NCBI RefSeq assembly: GCF_026248685.1
Contig: NZ_CP111036.1
Location: forward strand, 1,116,001-1,180,000
From: Haladaptatus caseinilyticus
Lineage (GTDB): Archaea; Halobacteriota; Halobacteria; Halobacteriales; Haladaptataceae
Direction of reading: 5' to 3'
DNA length: 64,000 bases
The translations under genes and the position numbers were made by a program. Below the pieces are notes generated by a model. It was not told the origin of the DNA, did no database searches, and saw nothing but the letters and a program-made list of their open reading frames with translations. Below are positions 59,844 through 64,000 of this stretch, piece by piece; position 1 is the first letter of the stretch, and each line of letters begins with the position of its first letter.

Positions 59844-61883
59844 ATGGAAACGATACATGCCAACGATTATCACAACATCGCCAAAGTGAGCGATCCTCAA
59901 GTGGCACCGGACGGCGAGCGCGTCGCCTTCGTTCGTTCCGTCCCGAAGGACGACGAGGAGTATGAATCGACGGTATACGTCGTTCCGCTCGGAGGCGGTG
60001 AACCGACCCAGTTCACTATCGACGAAGGCGTAGATAGCAGTCCACGATGGAGTCCCAGTGGTGACCGACTCGCCTTCGTGAGTACCCGTGGTGCCGACGA
60101 CGACCGACCACAGCTCTGGGTACTACCGACCACAGGCGGCGAGGCCCGACGGGTTACGGACGTAGCAGGCGGCGTCTCACAACTCGCGTGGTCGCCAGAT
60201 GGGAGACGAATCGCGTTCGTCCAACGGAGCACTGAAGACGACCGTGAGGAGGAACGCGATATCGCACTCGATGGTGAAGAGTACGAACCCGAAACGCCGG
60301 ACCCCCGTGTTATCGACCGGAAGGTGTATCGGGCGGGCCAGCGCTATTTCGACGGTAAACGAAGCCACATCTATCTCGCGACCCTCGAAGACGAGTCGGT
60401 CATCCGACTTACCGACGGTGACTTCGACTTTTCGAGTCCCGAGTGGGGCGACGAAACGACGCTCTACTACGGCGTCAAGCGTAAGGATGACCCCGACGAC
60501 AACATCATCATGGATGTCGCGCTCTACGACATCGACTCCGGCGAGGAAGAGACGATCTTCCAGACGAGTTGCTGGGGGGCATCTATTTCTGCAACGGCGG
60601 ACGGTCGGATCGCCTACGTCTACAGCCCGGAGGAGAATGCGACACTCCGTCAGACAGAAATCAAGGTCTTCGACCGTTCGACCGAGGAGACGGTGACCCT
60701 CACTGACACCCTCGACAGGACGGTTTCGAAGCCGCCGCAGTGGGATGCAAACGAGGAGCGCGTTTACTTCGGCACACCTGACGAGGGAGACTACGCCATC
60801 TGGCGCGTTCCCGGTGACGGAAGCGACGACCCACAACGGGTCGTCGCCGATGGACACGTCACGGAGTTTTCCGTCGGTTCCGATGCCATCGCGTACGCAA
60901 AATCCGAGTGGGACCATCCGGGAGACGTGTTCGTCTCGACACCTGGCGGCGCCGAAACCCGTCGGCTTACACGCACCAACTCGGAGTATTTGGACGACAG
61001 GGCGGTTAGCCAACCGGAGGAACTTCGGTTCGAATCCGACGACGGCACGGAAATTCAAGGATGGACGCTGACACCACCTGACTTCGAACCGGACAAACAG
61101 TACCCGCTCGTGGTCGAAATTCACGGTGGGCCACACGCAATGTGGTCTACCAGCGGCACGATGTGGCACGAGTTCCAGACGCTTGCTGCACAGGGCTACG
61201 TCGTCTTTTGGTGCAATCCACGGGGCTCGACCGGGTACGGCGAGGAGCACATGGCCGCAATCGAGCGTGGATGGGGAACTGTCGATTACGAGGATGTGAT
61301 GGCAGGTACCGACGCCATAGCAAAACGCGACTATGTGGATACGGACGACATGTTCGTCACCGGCGGCAGTTACGGTGGCTATCTCACGTCGTGGATCGTC
61401 GGTCACACCGACCGTTTCAAGGGTGCCGTCACGCAACGTGGCGTGTACGAACTCAGCAGTTTTTACGGTTCGACCGACGCGTTCAAACTCATCGAGTGGG
61501 ACTTCGACACGACACCGTGGGACGAACCGGAGTTCCTCTGGGACCGTTCTCCCATGGCCTACGTGCAGGACGTGACGACCCCGACGCTCGTCATCCACAG
61601 CGACGACGATTTCCGCGTCCCGGTGAACAACGCCGAGATGCTTTACCTGCTGTTGAAGAAAAACGACGTGGAAACCCGTCTCGTACGGTATCCGCGTGAG
61701 GGTCACGAACTCTCTCGAAGCGGAGAACCGGGCCATGTCGTCGACCGACTGGAACGAATCGTTCGCTGGTTCGACGGCTACTCCGACTACCACGATGTGC
61801 CGAAAGCATTGGAACGCGGTGATGACGGACTCTCTGCGGCGGATGTGGACGACGAAGACCAGGAGACTAACGGAGACGAATAA
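59844..61883 (+). CDS. S9 family serine peptidase (acylaminoacyl-peptidase-like)
   Basis: 679 residues. ATG 59844 starts METIHANDYHNIAKVSDPQV; a TTG two codons earlier is in frame. The N-terminal 400 residues form a WD40/TolB-like beta-propeller (PRWSPSGDRLAFVSTRG, LAWSPDGRRIAFVQRS). The catalytic domain has nucleophile MFVTGGSYGGYLTSWIV, acid VIHSDDDFRVPVNNAEM, and His RYPREGHELSRSG. It hydrolyses short peptides in the cytosol, as prolyl-oligopeptidase relatives do; there is no signal peptide. Confidence 0.94.
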   Translation: METIHANDYHNIAKVSDPQVAPDGERVAFVRSVPKDDEEYESTVYVVPLGGGEPTQFTIDEGVDSSPRWSPSGDRLAFVSTRGADDDRPQLWVLPTTGGEARRVTDVAGGVSQLAWSPDGRRIAFVQRSTEDDREEERDIALDGEEYEPETPDPRVIDRKVYRAGQRYFDGKRSHIYLATLEDESVIRLTDGDFDFSSPEWGDETTLYYGVKRKDDPDDNIIMDVALYDIDSGEEETIFQTSCWGASISATADGRIAYVYSPEENATLRQTEIKVFDRSTEETVTLTDTLDRTVSKPPQWDANEERVYFGTPDEGDYAIWRVPGDGSDDPQRVVADGHVTEFSVGSDAIAYAKSEWDHPGDVFVSTPGGAETRRLTRTNSEYLDDRAVSQPEELRFESDDGTEIQGWTLTPPDFEPDKQYPLVVEIHGGPHAMWSTSGTMWHEFQTLAAQGYVVFWCNPRGSTGYGEEHMAAIERGWGTVDYEDVMAGTDAIAKRDYVDTDDMFVTGGSYGGYLTSWIVGHTDRFKGAVTQRGVYELSSFYGSTDAFKLIEWDFDTTPWDEPEFLWDRSPMAYVQDVTTPTLVIHSDDDFRVPVNNAEMLYLLLKKNDVETRLVRYPREGHELSRSGEPGHVVDRLERIVRWFDGYSDYHDVPKALERGDDGLSAADVDDEDQETNGDE

Positions 61884-61956
61884 CGCCAACTGTTGTCGTG
61901 GAGAGGTGTGTTTCGTTCGGGCTGGTTTTTCCGAGAATTCGACCGCAGTCTGCCGG

Positions 61957-61982
61957 TTTTTGACCGGAAACGAAGGGGTTGA
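61957..61982 (-). promoter_or_regulatory. ORB-like motif, reverse orientation (strong)
   Basis: GACCGGAAACGAAGGGGTTG is a close ORB match in the gap after the peptidase gene, 14 kb from the putative origin. Confidence 0.55.
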
Positions 61983-62133
61983 TTCGTTCGACCGTCCCGT
62001 TCGAGATATAGTTCGAAACGAGCTGTAATGCTCGGTGGTTACCCCTCTATCGCGGTATCGAGTGCTCTATACTGCTTTGTGGCCGGTTTCATTAGCGGGT
62101 CGAATGAACCCTCCCTCAGCGCTTTCACTCGAT

Positions 62134-62158
62134 TTCGACTCGAAAGAAGGGGGTTCAG
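62134..62158 (-). promoter_or_regulatory. ORB-like motif, reverse orientation
   Basis: TTCGACTCGAAAGAAGGGGG followed by TTCAG, just outside the 3' end of the zinc-finger gene. Confidence 0.45.
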
Positions 62159-62370
62159 TCGACGATGATTTCGGAACCTTCGTTCCCGGTTTCGTGGGAT
62201 GGCTGTATCTCGTTTTCGTAGCGGTCTATCCAATCGGCAAAACATTCCGGACAGAGTCGCTGACTGTCGATTTGCGAACGGTCAACCGTCAAACGAACTG
62301 TTCGTGCGAGTGCATCCGTCAGTGGTTCTTGGCAATCGTCACACAGTTCCGGTTCGTCTTGGTCGCTCAT
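62155..62370 (-). CDS. small zinc-finger protein
   Basis: A 71-residue acidic protein with a four-cysteine zinc site: ELCDDCQEPLTDALARTV (C-x2-C) and RLCPECFADWI (C-x2-C), 27 residues apart. It belongs to a haloarchaeal family of one-domain zinc ribbons with unknown partners (I believe DUF7569, from memory). The C-terminus is an acidic tail. A TTTTTATATATTC element on the minus strand (62388-62400) lies about 20-30 nt upstream of the ATG and is an excellent TATA box. Confidence 0.82.
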   Translation of the reverse strand: MSDQDEPELCDDCQEPLTDALARTVRLTVDRSQIDSQRLCPECFADWIDRYENEIQPSHETGNEGSEIIVD

Positions 62371-62387
62371 GCGCGGTCAATGTGACG

Positions 62388-62400
62388 CCGAATATATAAA
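62388..62400 (-). promoter_or_regulatory. TATA box of the small zinc-finger gene
   Basis: The complement reads TTTTTATATATTC, about 18-30 nt upstream of the start codon. Confidence 0.5.
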
Positions 62401-62437
62401 AACTCGTCAGGAAGCACGCGGATGTCGGATGCAGGAT

Positions 62438-63193
62438 TCAGGCGGGCGGCGCGTAGCGAGTCCCGTTAGTTCCCGGCTGAGACGGCTGATATTGCACGTG
62501 CATATCCGCGGGTGCCGTACTGGAGAAGAACAGGCGCACGTGGCCGAGCCACGGGATTTTGACTTCGGCTGTGCCGCGAATCCAATTCGGTCTGACCGGT
62601 TCGCTGATACGGACGACTTGATCGTACGCGTTGTTGTTGTCCCCTTTGGTGATGAATCCAGCGTGTTCGGCGGGACAGTTCGGGAGTTCGTCGCAGTTGT
62701 CGGCACCACCGAGATATTCCGGATTTGCCTTGCCGTACCAGTTCTCCCCCTTATCGACCCAGAACCGCGCACGATGGATGATGGGCGTTTCGTACGTGCT
62801 TCCATCGGGTCGGTAGATGATCACGTCCCCGGGTTGATTGAAACTGCTGTACCCGGTTTTTGCACCCTGTTGGTACGTGACGACACCAGTTCCTTCCTGT
62901 GCGGCATCCGGAACGAAACGGCTCTGATCCATGATGAAGATGAGGTCACCACGCTCCATCTGTGGCTCCATGCTTCCACTTTCGACGGCGACCATCGGTG
63001 GCCATACACCACTGATCGCAAAAAGCACGAGACCGATCAAGAGGACGACAGCGGCGCTCTCCAGCATTTCTCGGACGAACACGACCGTCCCGTTGTCGGT
63101 GTGCCGGAACCAACGAAGCCACGAGACAAGCCCCGATCCCTCGGGGCCGGTGTCCCGTACGCCGTCTGATGACGACTCGTCTGGGGGACTCAT
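62438..63193 (-). CDS. sec11: signal peptidase I (archaeal Sec11 type)
   Basis: 251 residues. A cytosolic N-terminal part of about 45 residues precedes one membrane anchor (AAVVLLIGLVLFAISGVW). Catalytic boxes: Ser in AVESGSMEPQMERGDLIF; PIIHRARFWV, where His replaces the bacterial Lys as in eukaryotic and archaeal enzymes; and the Asp in GFITKGDNNNAYDQ. It cleaves Sec signal peptides outside the membrane. The insert GKANPEYLGGADNCDELPNC carries two Cys that may form a disulfide. Divergent from polD1, separated by 83 nt. Confidence 0.92.
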   Translation of the reverse strand: MSPPDESSSDGVRDTGPEGSGLVSWLRWFRHTDNGTVVFVREMLESAAVVLLIGLVLFAISGVWPPMVAVESGSMEPQMERGDLIFIMDQSRFVPDAAQEGTGVVTYQQGAKTGYSSFNQPGDVIIYRPDGSTYETPIIHRARFWVDKGENWYGKANPEYLGGADNCDELPNCPAEHAGFITKGDNNNAYDQVVRISEPVRPNWIRGTAEVKIPWLGHVRLFFSSTAPADMHVQYQPSQPGTNGTRYAPPA

Positions 63194-63276
63194 TACGGCT
63201 CTCTAAACTTCCATGGATTGTCAACCTTCTGGGTTAGTTCGCTACGTTTTTTGCACATCCGTTCGTTCATCGATAC

Positions 63277-64000
63277 GTGCCATTAGAGACCCCGGCTCGA
63301 ATCGTCAAAGAACTCACGAGCCGCGGGTACAACGCTGACCGAGAGGCGGTGACGCTTCTCGCAAGCGCACCGAACCCCGACAGTGCGCTCATCCGTGCAG
63401 TCGAATCCGCCCCCGAAAACGCGCTGAAACTCTCCGTCGATCACGTTAGGGAGGTTCTCGATACCGAATCATCCGATGGTCAAAACCCCTCTGTTTCGAC
63501 TGGAAACGAAACGCCGAAACCATCCACAATGGAGACGGCTGTTCCAGTCGAAACGGAGGGGTCCGTATCACGAAACGAAGCGCTTCAGTCCGTCGGTATC
63601 GAGGGGGACGTAACCGGACAGAGTACGGGAACGGGCGAGTACGACGATTTCGTCACGGTGTTTCGCGACCGCTTCCAACAACTCTCTGGACAGCTTCGTG
63701 GTCGGGTGAACGCTCGTCCCACGAACGCAGTCGCGAGCATGCCTGGCGGCAGCGATGCCGCCATCGTCGGTATGATCAGTGACATTCGTTCGACGGCGAG
63801 CGGGCATTGGCTCGTCGAACTCGAGGATACGAACGGTACCTTTCCGTGTCTCATTATGAAGGACAAGGAGTTCGCTGGTCTCGTGGACGAACTCCTCTTG
63901 GACGAGACGGTTGCGGTCGAAGGGACGCTTTCGAGCGATGCTGGCATCCTGTTCGTCGATTCGCTCCAATTCCCGGATGTACCGCGAACCTACAAACCTT
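63277..64000 (+). CDS. polB: DNA polymerase D small subunit DP1, N-terminal part (runs off window)
   Basis: Starts at GTG 63277 (MPLETPARIVKELTSRGYNA) and is open to the window end, 241 codons. Seen: an N-terminal helical domain (ARIVKELTSRG, SAPENALKLSVDHV), a low-complexity Thr/Ser/Pro linker (residues about 70-105), then FVTVFRDRFQQLSGQLRGRV and an OB-fold (AAIVGMISDIRSTASGHWLV, VEGTLSSDAGILFVD). This is the order of PolD small subunits (proofreading exonuclease/calcineurin-like part downstream). The linker coding sequence carries an inverted pair of ORB-like motifs. Family assignment rests on N-terminal and OB-fold pattern; the catalytic motifs lie outside. Confidence 0.85.
   Translation, partial: MPLETPARIVKELTSRGYNADREAVTLLASAPNPDSALIRAVESAPENALKLSVDHVREVLDTESSDGQNPSVSTGNETPKPSTMETAVPVETEGSVSRNEALQSVGIEGDVTGQSTGTGEYDDFVTVFRDRFQQLSGQLRGRVNARPTNAVASMPGGSDAAIVGMISDIRSTASGHWLVELEDTNGTFPCLIMKDKEFAGLVDELLLDETVAVEGTLSSDAGILFVDSLQFPDVPRTYKP
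63484..63507 (+). promoter_or_regulatory. ORB-like motif inside polD1, forward
   Basis: CCCCTCTGTTTCGACTGGAA is the core of this copy, within coding sequence for the linker of DP1. Confidence 0.55.
63541..63563 (-). promoter_or_regulatory. ORB-like motif inside polD1, reverse
   Basis: TTCCAGTCGAAACGGAGGGG is the inverted copy, 19 of 20 core positions complementary to the motif at 63484, separated by 33 nt. Confidence 0.55.

Noticed and set aside
1-64000. CRISPR arrays, transposases, integrases, toxin-antitoxin pairs, rRNA genes
   Set aside because: None seen on either strand; the repeats present are short and origin-linked.

Overview
The window is chromosomal DNA from a halophilic archaeon (class Halobacteria). 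The predicted proteins are strongly acidic. Several haloarchaea-restricted families appear (the OapABC origin-associated proteins, DUF5789-like and DUF5828-like proteins, the 129-residue plant-type 2Fe-2S ferredoxin). There are also archaeal hallmark genes: Orc1/Cdc6, Hel308, KEOPS Cgi121, PolD small subunit, PurO and an archaeal type IV prepilin peptidase. The genus cannot be fixed from the sequence alone; a Haladaptatus-like organism is a guess. I saw no insertion sequence, CRISPR array or rRNA. One tRNA gene, tRNA-Gln(CTG), is present.

Layout. 1-8.7 kb: end of an MFS transporter, a phosphohexomutase, hisI, a NodB-type deacetylase, upp, a His-rich CobW-family GTPase and an ArsA-like ATPase paired with a 98-residue protein. 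8.8-31.1 kb: housekeeping and transport, with CstA, three PiT-family transporters within 12 kb (one translationally coupled to a UspA protein), hisB, hisA, ferredoxin, a DrrAB-type ABC exporter, prepilin peptidase, mdh, and purO followed by a phosphoesterase. 31.2-41.3 kb: tRNA-Gln, then a surface-glycan block of two convergent operons. The plus-strand one holds GT2, GT4, an NDP-sugar epimerase and GT4. The minus-strand one holds a secreted parallel beta-helix protein, a Wzx-like flippase and a GT-C-like membrane protein.

41.5-51.2 kb is the replication region: cgi121 and hel308 (overlapping), a small ferredoxin, orc1, a gene-free interval of about 1.4 kb that has the architecture of a haloarchaeal replication origin, then oapA-oapB-oapC, a 30-residue membrane microprotein and a conserved unknown. 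The origin interval holds ORB-type repeats, an inverted ORB pair with G-strings flanking an AT-rich stretch, an array of 13-nt tandem repeats, and a 19-nt tandem repeat. ORB-like motifs also occur far outside it. Left of the putative unwinding element all those I found point the same way; to the right most point the other way. A near-perfect inverted pair lies inside the first part of the PolD small-subunit gene at the right edge.

51.3-64 kb: an ammonium transporter fused to a C-terminal P-II domain, hemB (stop codon in the loop of a perfect hairpin), a DedA protein, a complete TAXI-TRAP transporter operon (solute receptor, DUF1850 protein, fused 4TM/12TM permease), an S9 peptidase, a small zinc-finger protein, signal peptidase I and the 5' part of polD1.

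Coordinates were read by eye. Start codons were often shortened from the longest open frame, using family length, upstream purine-rich motifs or stop/start overlaps. No database search or computation was run; family names rest on recognised motifs and recalled family features.
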